In this document: positions 28,326 to 36,795 of the stretch, one piece after another | Layout: every line of letters begins with the position of its first letter | How positions within the stretch are numbered: position 1 is the first letter of the stretch | Assembly (NCBI RefSeq): GCF_003478445.1 | Contig: NZ_QUET01000002.1 | Location: 62,001 to 126,000 of the forward strand | DNA: 64,000 nucleotides | Direction of reading: 5' to 3' | DNA from: Roseburia sp. AM59-24XD | Lineage (GTDB): Bacteria > Bacillota > Clostridia > Lachnospirales > Lachnospiraceae | Translations under genes and position numbers: made by a program | The notes under the pieces: generated by a model | The model's input: only the letters and a program-made list of their open reading frames with translations | What the model was told of the DNA's origin: nothing | Database searches by the model: none

Positions 28326-28390
28326 TATTATACCGGGGGCTGTCAATCATTCCCGGGTATAGAAACGAGCTTGTGAAATAAATCCCAATT

Positions 28391-28434
28391 AAAAACACCC
28401 GAACCGGCAACTTATCGGTTCAGGTGTTTTTTTA
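28391..28434. terminator. Bidirectional terminator between AraC and fucosidase genes
   Basis: AAAAACACC-CGAACCG pairs with CGGTTCA-GGTGTTTTT around GCAACTTAT, with A and T runs on both sides, so it can end both converging transcripts. Confidence 0.85.
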
Positions 28435-28455
28435 ACTTTTTTTCAAAACGCTGCT

Positions 28456-29808
28456 TTACTGATACTGCACTGCGATCACCGTATCTGCTTTATCCGGTTT
28501 CTTTTCCGGCATCTTAATGATCACTTTCTTACCGGTCGCATTATATTTTAATTTCTTTCCATTCTGTAATAAATATACTTTTTTGACCTTTTTTCCTGCA
28601 TATTTCTTTGTCACAAGCTTCTGATCCTTCGGCCATTTCATCACATGTGCATAGATCACATTATCCTTTCGGGTGTATCTTCCCCAGGACGGCTTCTTTG
28701 CAAATGGCGTTCCGGAGGTTCCGTAAATACTGTCACCATATCGATTCATCCAGTTACCAATGCCCTTCAGGATCTTCCTGCTGCCGGCGGTCATGGTTCC
28801 ATCTCCCTTAGGACCTATATTGAGCAGATAATTGCCGTCCTTGGATGCCACCTCGACCAGATCCTGAATCATATAGCGCACATTGTAATAGGATTTTTCA
28901 CAGTCCTTTTTGTATCCCCAGGCGTTGTTCATCGTCTGGCAGGTTTCCCACGGTCTGGACAGTGCCTTTTCCGGAATGCTCTGCTCCGGACATTCAAAAT
29001 CTCCAAGTCCAAAGCTTCTGCACACGCGTTCATTCACGATAATGTCCGATTTAAGGGACTTCATATACTGATACAGATCCTGTCCGTCCTGCTTTGTCCA
29101 CCATTTCTTCAGGGTCGGATTGTCCTTCTTATAGGTCCAGTCTCCATCAAACCACATGATTTCCGGATCATAGGTATCAACCAGCTCCTTTAGCTGTGCT
29201 TTCATATCAGCAATATATGCGGTACGCGCCTCCCAGGATGCCATCTTCGTAAAATCTCCCTCCACCGTCTGGGAAGAATGATTCCAGTCAATGATCGAAT
29301 AATACAGGCCAAAATGGATCCCCGCCTGCTGACACGCATTTTTCAGTTCCATAATGATATCCCTGTTTGTTTTTCCAAACGGCGTATACTGCTGCAGGCT
29401 GTATATTTTCTGTCCGGTCGTATCGGTAAAGCTTGCAACCTTTGTATCCCACATCGCAAGACCTTCATGATGCTTCGCCGTAAATACCAGATACTTCATC
29501 CCCGCCTTTTTGGCATAGGATACGATCTCCTGCGCATCAAACTTCTCCGGATCAAACTTTGCAGAAATCGTCTTCTGATATGTTTCCTTGGAAATTCCTT
29601 CCGTCTGCATCGCCCATTCGCCGTGTCCGAAATAGGAGTACGATCCGAAATGGATAAACATTCCAAACTTGTCATCCGCCCACCACTTCATATTGTCCGG
29701 CACATTATAAGCATGAGCCATCGTGCCGCTCCCTGCCAGTCCTGTCAGGAGACAGAAAAGCAACAATAAGCTGAGCAATTTTCTTTTCCAATTAAATCCT
29801 GTTTTCAT
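28456..29808 (-). CDS. Secreted alpha-L-fucosidase, GH29
   Basis: About 450 residues from an ATG with GGAAGG upstream. It has a signal peptide (KRKLLSLLLLFCLLTGLAGS, cleavage near AHA), then the GH29 barrel: KFGMFIHFGSYS, VFTAKHHEGLAMWDT, GLYYSIIDW, and the nucleophile Asp in IMWFDGDW. A small C-terminal beta domain ends the protein. It releases fucose from host or plant glycans outside the cell. No lipobox or sortase motif is seen. Its promoter region carries a repeated 13-mer, and an AraC regulator converges on it. Confidence 0.93.
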   Translation of the reverse strand: MKTGFNWKRKLLSLLLLFCLLTGLAGSGTMAHAYNVPDNMKWWADDKFGMFIHFGSYSYFGHGEWAMQTEGISKETYQKTISAKFDPEKFDAQEIVSYAKKAGMKYLVFTAKHHEGLAMWDTKVASFTDTTGQKIYSLQQYTPFGKTNRDIIMELKNACQQAGIHFGLYYSIIDWNHSSQTVEGDFTKMASWEARTAYIADMKAQLKELVDTYDPEIMWFDGDWTYKKDNPTLKKWWTKQDGQDLYQYMKSLKSDIIVNERVCRSFGLGDFECPEQSIPEKALSRPWETCQTMNNAWGYKKDCEKSYYNVRYMIQDLVEVASKDGNYLLNIGPKGDGTMTAGSRKILKGIGNWMNRYGDSIYGTSGTPFAKKPSWGRYTRKDNVIYAHVMKWPKDQKLVTKKYAGKKVKKVYLLQNGKKLKYNATGKKVIIKMPEKKPDKADTVIAVQYQ

Positions 29809-29835
29809 CGTATATTTCCTTCCTTTCATACCCTG

Positions 29836-29948
29836 CAACCGGGTGCAAACGATGTTTTGATTCCGATATTTTCCGCAGACTGCTTCATTACCATCTGCCT
29901 TTACTCTTTTACTATTGCATCATACCATATCAACCGGGCGCAATGTAA
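29836..29948 (-). promoter_or_regulatory. Fucosidase promoter with two copies of a 13-mer
   Basis: TTACAT (29943-29948) and an extended -10 TGGTATGAT (-10 at 29919-29924) are 18 bases apart on the minus strand. CAACCGGGYGCAA occurs at 29931-29943 across the spacer and again at 29836-29848 in the leader, 95 bases away. They may be operator sites for a sugar regulator. Confidence 0.4.
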
Positions 29949-30041
29949 CGTATTCTCTTGCGCAAAATCCGGCTGCCGAGAATTTCTCTCAGATTTCCGT
30001 TCTCCGCAATGATGCATTTCGATTTTTTCCCACACACGAAA

Positions 30042-30085
30042 AAAATCGTCAGTGTATCCACAAACCAGGATACACCGACGATTTT
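30042..30085. terminator. Intrinsic terminator after the unknown lipoprotein gene
   Basis: AAAATCGTC-GTGTATCC pairs with GGATACAC-GACGATTTT around ACAAACCA, flanked by A and T runs. It ends the minus-strand lipoprotein transcript; the rest of 29949-30041 holds no gene. Confidence 0.85.
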
Positions 30086-30105
30086 ATTATTTTCAATAAT
30101 CTGAT

Positions 30106-30620
30106 TTAATTCTTATATTTAAAAATTACGTCGAGACCGTTATCCGGATGATATGACCAGCTGACATCATAATACTCGTAAGATTCCGTCTGTCTTCCCA
30201 TTAAAGCATTGGTTTCACACATTTCATCATATAGGGAATCCGGAAGTCCAAGTGTTTTAATAATCACTAAAACATCACTTACCGCATCGTAGTCATATTC
30301 ATTCTGGGCATCAGCAATAATAGAGGCTTTATCCGAAGAAAGAGAAGTGCCGGACCTTATCCCCTTTCTTATCTTGCGTTATCCATCGCCTTTTGATATT
30401 CCTCCTGCTTGCGCTGAAAATCCTCCAGTTCTTTCTGCTGACGTTCCAAATTATCAATTGTCGCCTGATATCCATCAACAGCATTTTGATACATTTCCTG
30501 CTCCTCTTCCAATTCCTGCGTTTTTTCATCCTCTTGTGTGCTGCTTCCGCATCCGGCGAAACAGCCAATGCACAACACAAGAAGCATTCCAAATATCATT
30601 TTCTTAAATGTCTTTTTCAT
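30106..30620 (-). CDS. Putative lipoprotein of unknown function, broken by a one-base deletion near 30374
   Basis: The N-terminus (MKKTFKKMIFGMLLVLCIG) and CFAGC lipobox mark a lipoprotein. A highly charged coiled-coil follows (QELEEEQEMYQNAVDGYQ onward) to MDNAR, where a stop appears. In the next frame the sequence continues without a start codon as GTSLSSDKASIIADAQNEYD ... SLYDEMCETNALMGRQTESY ... IFKYKN. Adding one A to the run at 30374 joins them into a 171-residue protein. I do not recognise the family. It overlaps the upstream membrane-protein gene by 17 bases. Confidence 0.6.
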
Positions 30621-31053
30621 TTCCAACCTCCTCTCTGCGGGGAGCCACTGTCGGATTCGGAAGCTTTGTTGCATATTCCGAAGAGCTTACCTCCTGATCA
30701 GAAGATGTCTCCGTCGCCACTCCAGCCGCCCGGACAATATCCTCTGTAAAATAATCCGCAAGCAACTTGATCAGATTTGTCACAAAATAACAGATCAGCG
30801 CCAGACCGATCACAAAAAGCAACAAACTGAAGCTATCCCTCACAATTTCACTCAAGTCACATACATTATGTGATACCTGCGCAGATGCATTTTGAATGCC
30901 GGTATAAGCATCACCCCCATATGTTTCATAAGAAGCTCCACTTCCCGTACCCATCCCTTTAATTTCAGATGAATATTGCATTGCAACCGCACCGCTGACG
31001 ATTCCCGCCGCATTTCCCAGCACCTGAAGTGCCGTAAACACTTTCTTTTTCAC
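30604..31053 (-). CDS. Small membrane protein of unknown function
   Basis: 149 residues from a GTG with GGGAGG eight bases upstream. One weak hydrophobic segment near the N-terminus (VLGNAAGIVSGAVAM), a Gly/Ser/Thr-rich stretch, then a strong membrane segment (DSFSLLLFVIGLALICYFV) and a charged C-terminal tail. No family recognised. Its end overlaps the lipoprotein start, so the two are probably made together and may act together. Confidence 0.6.
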   Translation of the reverse strand: MKKKVFTALQVLGNAAGIVSGAVAMQYSSEIKGMGTGSGASYETYGGDAYTGIQNASAQVSHNVCDLSEIVRDSFSLLLFVIGLALICYFVTNLIKLLADYFTEDIVRAAGVATETSSDQEVSSSEYATKLPNPTVAPRREEVGNEKDI

Positions 31054-31154
31054 TATAATTACCTCCCTTTGTGTATTTGATGGTCTCATTATATACTACG
31101 GTTGTCCAATAATGTCTTATTTTTTAATCATTCGTCGATTCCCGGAAATCAACG

Positions 31155-31195
31155 CAAAAAAATGGCTAACCCAAAGCTAAGCCTCGGATCAGCCA
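31155..31195 (-). terminator. Intrinsic terminator downstream of the MATE gene
   Basis: TGGCTGATCC pairs with GGGTTAGCCA (10 pairs with two wobbles) and is followed by TTTTTTT on the minus strand, about 120 bases after the MATE stop. Confidence 0.8.
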
Positions 31196-31314
31196 CCATA
31201 AAACTTTCCATTCTACAACGTCAGGAACCAATCCACGATCAGACGGATCGGCATATTTATTGTCTTCTTTGTTGTCGGTAAGGACAAAAACAATGCCCGA
31301 TATTGAAAAACCGT

Positions 31315-32691
31315 TTAATTTTTTTCTTTAAGACATTCCACAGTATTCTTTTGGATCCTCTTTAAAAATACATATCCCACCAGGCATGCGGCAAACTCTG
31401 TGATGGGAAATGCCCACCAGATCAATGAAATACCTGCCTGACCATTTCTGACACAAATCGAGAATATTCCCGCCAGCGGTAAAATGATCACAAGCTGTCT
31501 GAGCAGAGAGATAACAAGTGATTCAATACCGCCGTCCAATGCCTGATAAATTCCCTGATATGCGACATTGATCCCTGCAAAAATAAAGCTGATCGAAATA
31601 ATTCTCATTGCACTGATAAAGTGTTCCCTTGACTGCCCTGCGTTAAACAGTGCTGCAAATGCATCCGGGAATATTTCAGTAACCAAAATTCCAAACAACA
31701 TCAATGCGATCGTGTAGATGAGACCATACCTGATTCCGGCTTTTATTCTCTTTTTATTTCTCATTCCGTATGCAAAAGCAATAATCGGGGTAATGGCATC
31801 CCTGAGTCCAAAGGCAAGGAATAACACAAACTGCTGCACCTTATAAAACAATCCGTATGCCGTCTGCGCCGAAGGGTTGAATTTCAATATCAGATTCATC
31901 ACATACACCATAATAGACATTAACGCCTGCGCAATGATCGCCGGGAGACCGATTGCATAAATTTGCTTTATGATTCCGACATTTGGTTTCATATATTTCA
32001 AATCATGTTCAAATTCTTTGTTTAATTTCATATGAAAAATAAAGAGTAATACCGCGGACGCAACCTGACCGATTACCGTCGCATATGCAGCACCATTCAC
32101 TCCCATTTCCGGGACAGGTCCAATTCCATAGATCATAATTGGATCAAGAATAATATTTACGACCGCTCCTACAACCTGACCAATGGTTGAATACAGAGAA
32201 CGTCCGGTTGCCTGTAACAGTTTTTCAAACAACGAAAAGAAAATGATACCAAAAGAAATCACACAGCAGATTCTAAGATAACTTGTTCCCATAGAAATCA
32301 CTTCCGGATCCACTGTCTGTGATGAGATATATGTTTTCACACCAAAAGTTCCAAATAATAAGCATACCGCATAAATGATCACTCCCAGAGACAAACTGTT
32401 TCCGGCAACTTTTGCAGCCTTTTTGCTGTCTCCCTGTCCAAGTGTTCTTGCGAGAAGTGCATTGGTTCCCACGCCGGTTCCAATGCCAACTGCTACCATA
32501 AGCATCTGCACCGGGAACACCAGAGTAAGTGCATTCAATGCAGCTTCGCTCCCCACCTTCATATTTCCGACAAAAGCACTGTCCACAATATTGTACACTG
32601 CCTGCAGTGCCATCGACAAGATCATCGGTATGCCCATCTGCACCATCAGTTTATTCACCGGCATTTCCTTCATTTTGTTGCTTTCTTTCAT
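31315..32691 (-). CDS. MATE-family multidrug/sodium or proton antiporter
   Basis: About 458 residues from the ATG with AGGAGG about 11 bases upstream; twelve membrane segments in two related halves. Family features are [21 protein letters not shown] near the N-terminus, the ARTLGQGD loop and the [16 protein letters not shown] segment in the second half. MATE pumps expel cationic drugs using ion gradients. Its leader holds a strong promoter followed at once by a terminator hairpin, suggesting attenuation. Confidence 0.93.
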   Translation of the reverse strand: MKESNKMKEMPVNKLMVQMGIPMILSMALQAVYNIVDSAFVGNMKVGSEAALNALTLVFPVQMLMVAVGIGTGVGTNALLARTLGQGDSKKAAKVAGNSLSLGVIIYAVCLLFGTFGVKTYISSQTVDPEVISMGTSYLRICCVISFGIIFFSLFEKLLQATGRSLYSTIGQVVGAVVNIILDPIMIYGIGPVPEMGVNGAAYATVIGQVASAVLLFIFHMKLNKEFEHDLKYMKPNVGIIKQIYAIGLPAIIAQALMSIMVYVMNLILKFNPSAQTAYGLFYKVQQFVLFLAFGLRDAITPIIAFAYGMRNKKRIKAGIRYGLIYTIALMLFGILVTEIFPDAFAALFNAGQSREHFISAMRIISISFIFAGINVAYQGIYQALDGGIESLVISLLRQLVIILPLAGIFSICVRNGQAGISLIWWAFPITEFAACLVGYVFLKRIQKNTVECLKEKN

Positions 32692-32789
32692 TTTGATCCA
32701 ATCCTCCTGTTTGTTCCACAAAAAAAAACGTGTACTTATCGATAAGCTGGACTTACGCAGATAAGCGGCACGCCTGTTAATGGTATTAT

Positions 32790-32875
32790 AAAAAAAACGA
32801 GCAGCAAAACCGGATTTACGCTCGTTTGCTACTCGTTCAATAAATTATTATATTTCTTATTTTTGAAAAAGTCAA
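32790..32875 (-). promoter_or_regulatory. Strong promoter followed immediately by a terminator hairpin (MATE leader or small RNA)
   Basis: TTGACT (32870-32875) and TATAAT (32847-32852) lie exactly 17 bases apart. Transcription would begin near 32840 and meet at once a hairpin, CGAGTAGCAAA with TTTTGCTGCTCG (32798-32835), then eight T. Only about 45 bases would be made unless the hairpin is overcome. The MATE start is 100 bases farther on. This is either an attenuator or a short RNA gene. The rest of 32876-33004 shows no gene. Confidence 0.65.
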
Positions 32876-33004
32876 CCGTTTTTTAATTGGGGCTACAATA
32901 ATGTGCCCACGAAAATAGCAATTGTTAACAGCCAGTTTCGTTCAGATGCCATTTCCCTCTTTACAAGATCAAACTCCACACTTTTTTCAAAATATTAGCC
33001 ATCA

Positions 33005-33955
33005 CTATGCTTCCAAAATCTCTGTTCTTTTTTCTATCAGTTGAATCAAATTCTCCTGTAAATGCTCTGGCAGTCTGGATTGCCGACACAACTTAATTAA
33101 TTTTACTTTCTGAGACACCAGCCTTTTTATCATTTTTTCAGCCGCTATCTTCGGCAGTCCACATGTTTGTGCAAATATCAAAAAATCCTTTCGGCGTACA
33201 TTCATTTTTTTGCCATTCATAGGAAGCGCCAGCTGTTCTTTGTCCTCTGGCATAATTATATTAACCGGCAAAAGATCATACGCAGGAGACAATACATATT
33301 CTCCATTTCCTTCATCTGTTTCAATCAGAGAAAAATTTTTCAAATGCATATCTGAATTTCCAACCACAAACGAAAACAATATCCTCAAATAAAATTCCGT
33401 CATGTCCAACCCCTTCCGGCTGGAATATTTCTTAATTATTTTAGCACACCTTTCGTAGGAACCACGGTATTTATCCTGTGTTAATCGAAGATCTAACTGA
33501 CAAAAATCTTCCATTGCATACATTTTAATTGTGTCCTTTTCAAACTTTCGATCTACACGCTTTGTAATATACGCAAATTGTCCATTCTGTTCCATCAAAG
33601 CATGAGGTACCGTAAATATTCCGACAGCATCCGCCATGCTCATTACAAGCTGTTCCGCTTCCGGCAATGCTTCAAATTCTGTAACTTGCGGCTTCAATAT
33701 ATAGCCGGTAGGATAATTCACCAAAGTAAGTCTGGAATGTCCCGATTCCGAAAAAAGATGTAACGAAAGCTTTTTCTGAACCCCTGGCACTGTATATCCC
33801 TTCATCGTACTTTCCAAAGCCAATTGATTTAATGAGTTTTCATCAATTTCCAATTTAGGAAGCTCTGTTGTTGTAAAAAAACGCTCAATGCATCTTTTAT
33901 GCCAGCCTTGATATCCTTTATCCTGAAGAGATTTTCCACAACATAAACAATTCAT
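33005..33955 (-). CDS. hipT: HipT-like Ser/Thr kinase toxin (HipA C-terminal domain)
   Basis: 316 residues. HipA-family kinases phosphorylate an aminoacyl-tRNA synthetase and stop growth; in E. coli HipT the target is TrpRS. Seen here: an N-terminal CLCC...WHKRC knuckle, the Gly-rich loop VPGVQKKLSL, the catalytic loop GNSDMHLKNFSL (Asp and Asn) and the metal-binding SPAYDLLP. The HipA N-terminal subdomain is missing and is encoded separately by the preceding gene, the defining feature of the tripartite HipBST type. The gene overlaps hipS by 4 bases. Confidence 0.88.
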   Translation of the reverse strand: MNCLCCGKSLQDKGYQGWHKRCIERFFTTTELPKLEIDENSLNQLALESTMKGYTVPGVQKKLSLHLFSESGHSRLTLVNYPTGYILKPQVTEFEALPEAEQLVMSMADAVGIFTVPHALMEQNGQFAYITKRVDRKFEKDTIKMYAMEDFCQLDLRLTQDKYRGSYERCAKIIKKYSSRKGLDMTEFYLRILFSFVVGNSDMHLKNFSLIETDEGNGEYVLSPAYDLLPVNIIMPEDKEQLALPMNGKKMNVRRKDFLIFAQTCGLPKIAAEKMIKRLVSQKVKLIKLCRQSRLPEHLQENLIQLIEKRTEILEA

Positions 33956-34281
33956 ATCTTCTCCTCCTGTATGCTGACATTACCGATCGCATCCTTGCAC
34001 GCAACAAGCAGTAAACCAAACCGATCATTTCGATCGATTTTCCAATTTCGTCTAACCACATCTAACAACCATCCCTCAGGAATCAATCCGTCAAAAAACG
34101 AAAAAAGGGTTTTGGAATAATAAGTCTGCTGGGTCAATGGTAATGTCAAAGAAACCACAGATGCTCCATCTGTCTGCATATATTTTTCATCATAAGAAAA
34201 AGAGTACCCTTCATCCGTTTCACAAAGCGTTCCGGCAAAAATATTCCTCACATAAACATAGGCTGTTCGCATTGTATTCAT
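33952..34281 (-). CDS. hipS: HipS-like protein (stand-alone HipA N-terminal domain)
   Basis: 109 residues matching the HipA N-terminal subdomain: AYVYVRNIFAGTLCETDEG, SLTLPLTQQTY, FFDGLIPEGW and RNDRFGLLLVACKDAIGNV. In E. coli HipBST, HipS is the antitoxin that binds HipT directly, while HipB augments it. It overlaps both hipB and hipT by 4 bases, so all three should be translated together. Confidence 0.87.
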   Translation of the reverse strand: MNTMRTAYVYVRNIFAGTLCETDEGYSFSYDEKYMQTDGASVVSLTLPLTQQTYYSKTLFSFFDGLIPEGWLLDVVRRNWKIDRNDRFGLLLVACKDAIGNVSIQEEKI

Positions 34282-34484
34282 TCGTCATTCTCCCTTCTTC
34301 CCGGCACCGCTTCCATATCAAACATAGCCAATGCTGTATTTACCTTATCCATACGTACGGTTTCTTTCCCCTGTTCCAAATCCCGTACAAAACGAAGTCC
34401 TAATCCTGAACGAACCGAAAATTCCTCCTGCGTTAATCCCGCCTCTTTTCGTTTTCTTTTCACAAACTCTGCTATCTTATTCAT
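34278..34484 (-). CDS. hipB: HipB-like Xre-family DNA-binding protein
   Basis: 68 residues from the ATG at 34482-34484 (KIAEFVKRKRKEAGLTQEEF, VRSGLGLRFVRDLEQGK), a compact Cro/CI helix-turn-helix. It is the autoregulator of the toxin operon. Three TATACC-N6-GGTATA sites lie upstream. An in-frame extension to 34541 has no support. Confidence 0.9.
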   Translation of the reverse strand: MNKIAEFVKRKRKEAGLTQEEFSVRSGLGLRFVRDLEQGKETVRMDKVNTALAMFDMEAVPGRRENDE

Positions 34485-34584
34485 ACTTATAAATGTTCCT
34501 TTCTCAGACTGCAAACCTTGGATACAACAACAAAGCTGCAATATTTTACATACTATCCCCCATTTCCATGATTAATATTCTTAT

Positions 34585-34688
34585 ATTTTATACCTTATCG
34601 GGTATAAAGTCAAGATACAGCGGCATAATTATACCCGAAAAGGTATAATCGTACCATGTTCAATAGATATTATACCTTATCGGGTATA
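34585..34688 (-). promoter_or_regulatory. hipBST promoter with three operators at 41-bp spacing
   Basis: 18-bp palindromes TATACC-N6-GGTATA lie at 34589-34606, 34630-34647 and 34671-34688, their centres exactly 41 bases apart, so on nearly the same DNA face. On the minus strand TTGACT (34608-34613) and TAAAAT (34585-34590) are 17 bases apart with the first operator filling the spacer. HipB binding should repress the operon; the array could also affect divergent bioB. Confidence 0.88.
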
Positions 34689-34774
34689 AATCAAAACAAT
34701 TTCTTTGTTTTTACCCTATCACCATTTACAATCCTCCATTTTACAGCCCTTTCTGAAACACTCCATCTTTATTC

Positions 34775-34826
34775 GTCAACCTTTCCGTTCTACAGGTTGA
34801 CAATTCATTTTTTCCTGTGCTACAGT
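34775..34826 (+). promoter_or_regulatory. bioB promoter with BirA-type operator
   Basis: GTCAACC (34775-34781) and GGTTGAC (34795-34801) form a perfect inverted repeat with 13 bases between, close to the biotin repressor consensus (GTTAACC/GGTTAAC). The -35 TTGACA (34797-34802) overlaps the right arm and TACAGT (34821-34826) follows 18 bases on, so a bound repressor would block initiation. Confidence 0.7.
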
Positions 34827-34865
34827 AGAAATCAGAATAACATGAGAAAGGAATATCAATTACTT

Positions 34866-35837
34866 ATGACTACAACATATGATAAAGAAACGGATCCCGT
34901 TCTTTCCAGAGAGGATGCCATTGCAATTTTAAACACACCCGATGATCAGCTTCAGGATCTGGTTGACCGTGCCGCTGCGTTACGTTATAAATACAAAGGC
35001 AACCGTGTCAGCATCCACATTCTGACCAATGCACGAAGCGGAAACTGCTCTCAGGATTGCGCTTACTGCGCCCAGTCCTGCCGTTCCACCGCAGATATTG
35101 AAAAATACAAATGGGTCGATGAAGATAAGTTATATCACAACAATGACTTCGTCAATGAGCATCACCTGTCAAGACATTGCATCGGATTAAGCGGTATGAA
35201 ATTTACCGATCAGGAGATTGAAGAGCTCGCACGCCGCATCCGCAAGATGAAGGAACACGGAACACACCTCTGCTGCTCCATCGGATTTCTGACTGAAAAG
35301 CAGGCGAAAATGCTGAAGGATGCCGGTCTGGACCGCATCAACCACAATCTGAACAGCAGCCGCTCTTTTTATCATAATATTTGCTCCACGCATACCTTCG
35401 AGCAGCGTGTCGACAACATTCATATGCTGCAGCGGCTTGGCTTTGAGATCTGCAGCGGTGGCATTGTCGGTATGGGAGAAAGTAAAGAAGATATTGCTGA
35501 TATGCTTTTGGAATTGCGGGAGATCCAGCCGGAGGCACTTCCGATCAACTTCCTGCTGCCGATCAAGGGAACTCCCCTCGGCGACGCTGACACCTCCGGT
35601 CTGACCACGGAATATTGCCTGAAGGTTCTCTGTCTTGCCCGACTTATGGTGCCGCAATCCGATATCCGCTGTGCTGCCGGACGCGAGGTATACTTTAAAG
35701 GACAGGAGAAGAAGCTTTTAAGTGTTGTCGATTCCATTTTTGCTTCCGGCTATCTGACAGAGGGCGGACAGAGCATTCAGGGTACCCTCCGGACCATTAC
35801 AGACGCCGGATTTACCTATGAAATCGAATCTGCTTAA
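34866..35837 (+). CDS. bioB: Biotin synthase BioB (radical SAM)
   Basis: About 323 residues from the ATG at 34866; an earlier ATG at 34842 is possible and AAAGGA lies between them. Inserts sulfur into dethiobiotin. The SAM-cluster motif CSQDCAYCAQSC (CxxxCxxC) is near residue 60, and the [2Fe-2S] ligands are supplied by Cys in LCCSIGFL, EICSGGI and an Arg in SDIRCAAGRE. It stands alone; no other bio genes are near. Regulation by BirA is suggested by the upstream operator. Confidence 0.96.
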   Translation: MTTTYDKETDPVLSREDAIAILNTPDDQLQDLVDRAAALRYKYKGNRVSIHILTNARSGNCSQDCAYCAQSCRSTADIEKYKWVDEDKLYHNNDFVNEHHLSRHCIGLSGMKFTDQEIEELARRIRKMKEHGTHLCCSIGFLTEKQAKMLKDAGLDRINHNLNSSRSFYHNICSTHTFEQRVDNIHMLQRLGFEICSGGIVGMGESKEDIADMLLELREIQPEALPINFLLPIKGTPLGDADTSGLTTEYCLKVLCLARLMVPQSDIRCAAGREVYFKGQEKKLLSVVDSIFASGYLTEGGQSIQGTLRTITDAGFTYEIESA

Positions 35838-35842
35838 TATTG

Positions 35843-36556
35843 TTAAGACTGCGGGGAAGAATAATACTCTTCCCCTGTATCCAGGCATATCGCGGCAAGT
35901 CTGCCACCCGGATAATGTGCACCGCAGTCAATGACGATATGATTGTTCTTCTTATAGATAACCCCCGGATTCGGATTATCCTTGATCTGCTGTGTCGGTG
36001 TGTGCCCCGTCACCACAATAACATCATCAAAATATCTGACATTATAATCCGCTCTCATCCACATCAGCTCTTCCAGAGAATAATCTTCTATCTCCTTCTC
36101 CGGAGAATAATTTCCAAGACCCGCATGAACAAGCAGATAATCCCTGCCGCCTGCGGACACTTCTTCGTACACCAAAAAATCACTCATGAACTCAATGATT
36201 TCCTGCTGTTCTTCTGCATCCAGTTCTCTAAACTCTTCAAACGTTGACAGCCCTCCGTTGTATTGCCACATCCAAAGATCCTTCCTATCTTCTTCATCGA
36301 GTCCAAAAACAGATTGTGCATCTGCTGTCATAAGCAATTTCAGACATCGCAATGCCATCAGCTCATGGTTGCCGACCATACAAATTACATTTGGCATTTC
36401 CTTTAGCTTCTGAAGCGTTTTGATCGGATGCGGGCCTCTGTCGACCACATCTCCTAAAATATAAAGGGTATCCGAATCCTTTAGCGGAATCTTTTCAAGC
36501 AGTTCCATAAACATATCATATTGTCCATGAATATCTGAAATTACATATGTCGCCAT
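35843..36556 (-). CDS. Calcineurin-like metallophosphoesterase (PrpE/Ser-Thr phosphatase type)
   Basis: 237 residues with the full metal site: DIHGQ near residue 8, GDVVDRG near 36, GNHE near 62, and the late His residues in VHAGLG and TGHTP. Family members act as protein phosphatases or diadenosine tetraphosphatases; which one cannot be told. It converges on bioB with a 5-base gap and has its own promoter. Confidence 0.93.
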   Translation of the reverse strand: MATYVISDIHGQYDMFMELLEKIPLKDSDTLYILGDVVDRGPHPIKTLQKLKEMPNVICMVGNHELMALRCLKLLMTADAQSVFGLDEEDRKDLWMWQYNGGLSTFEEFRELDAEEQQEIIEFMSDFLVYEEVSAGGRDYLLVHAGLGNYSPEKEIEDYSLEELMWMRADYNVRYFDDVIVVTGHTPTQQIKDNPNPGVIYKKNNHIVIDCGAHYPGGRLAAICLDTGEEYYSSPQS

Positions 36557-36634
36557 TTAAATCTCCTCATTCAATGATGCAAAGGGTAAAAGCAGATAGC
36601 AATGTACGTTTCCATACAAATCATTAGTATCCCC

Positions 36635-36663
36635 ATTATAGCGGGATTTTTGCGCCGGCACAA
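36635..36663 (-). promoter_or_regulatory. Sigma-A promoter for the phosphoesterase
   Basis: TTGTGC (36658-36663) and TATAAT (36635-36640) are 17 bases apart on the minus strand, about 80 bases before the gene. Confidence 0.65.
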
Positions 36664-36682
36664 GCATTTTCCTATAATGTCA

Positions 36683-36706
36683 AAAAGAGAAATGAAAGTC
36701 TCTTTT
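36683..36706. terminator. Hairpin terminator after the anti-sigma gene
   Basis: AAAAGAGA pairs with TCTCTTTT around a short loop, with T-rich ends on both strands, about 90 bases downstream of the DUF4179 gene. Confidence 0.6.
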
Positions 36707-36795
36707 CGATTCTTCCATTTCCCTTTTATTCTATAAGGATATCGTGATTTATTCCCCCTGATAATAACGTATCCTTCTCAGATAATTGATTACTT

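Noticed and set aside
34656-34865. Longer N-terminus of BioB
   Set aside because: It would run through the HipB operator and the bioB promoter, and does not match the family N-terminus.
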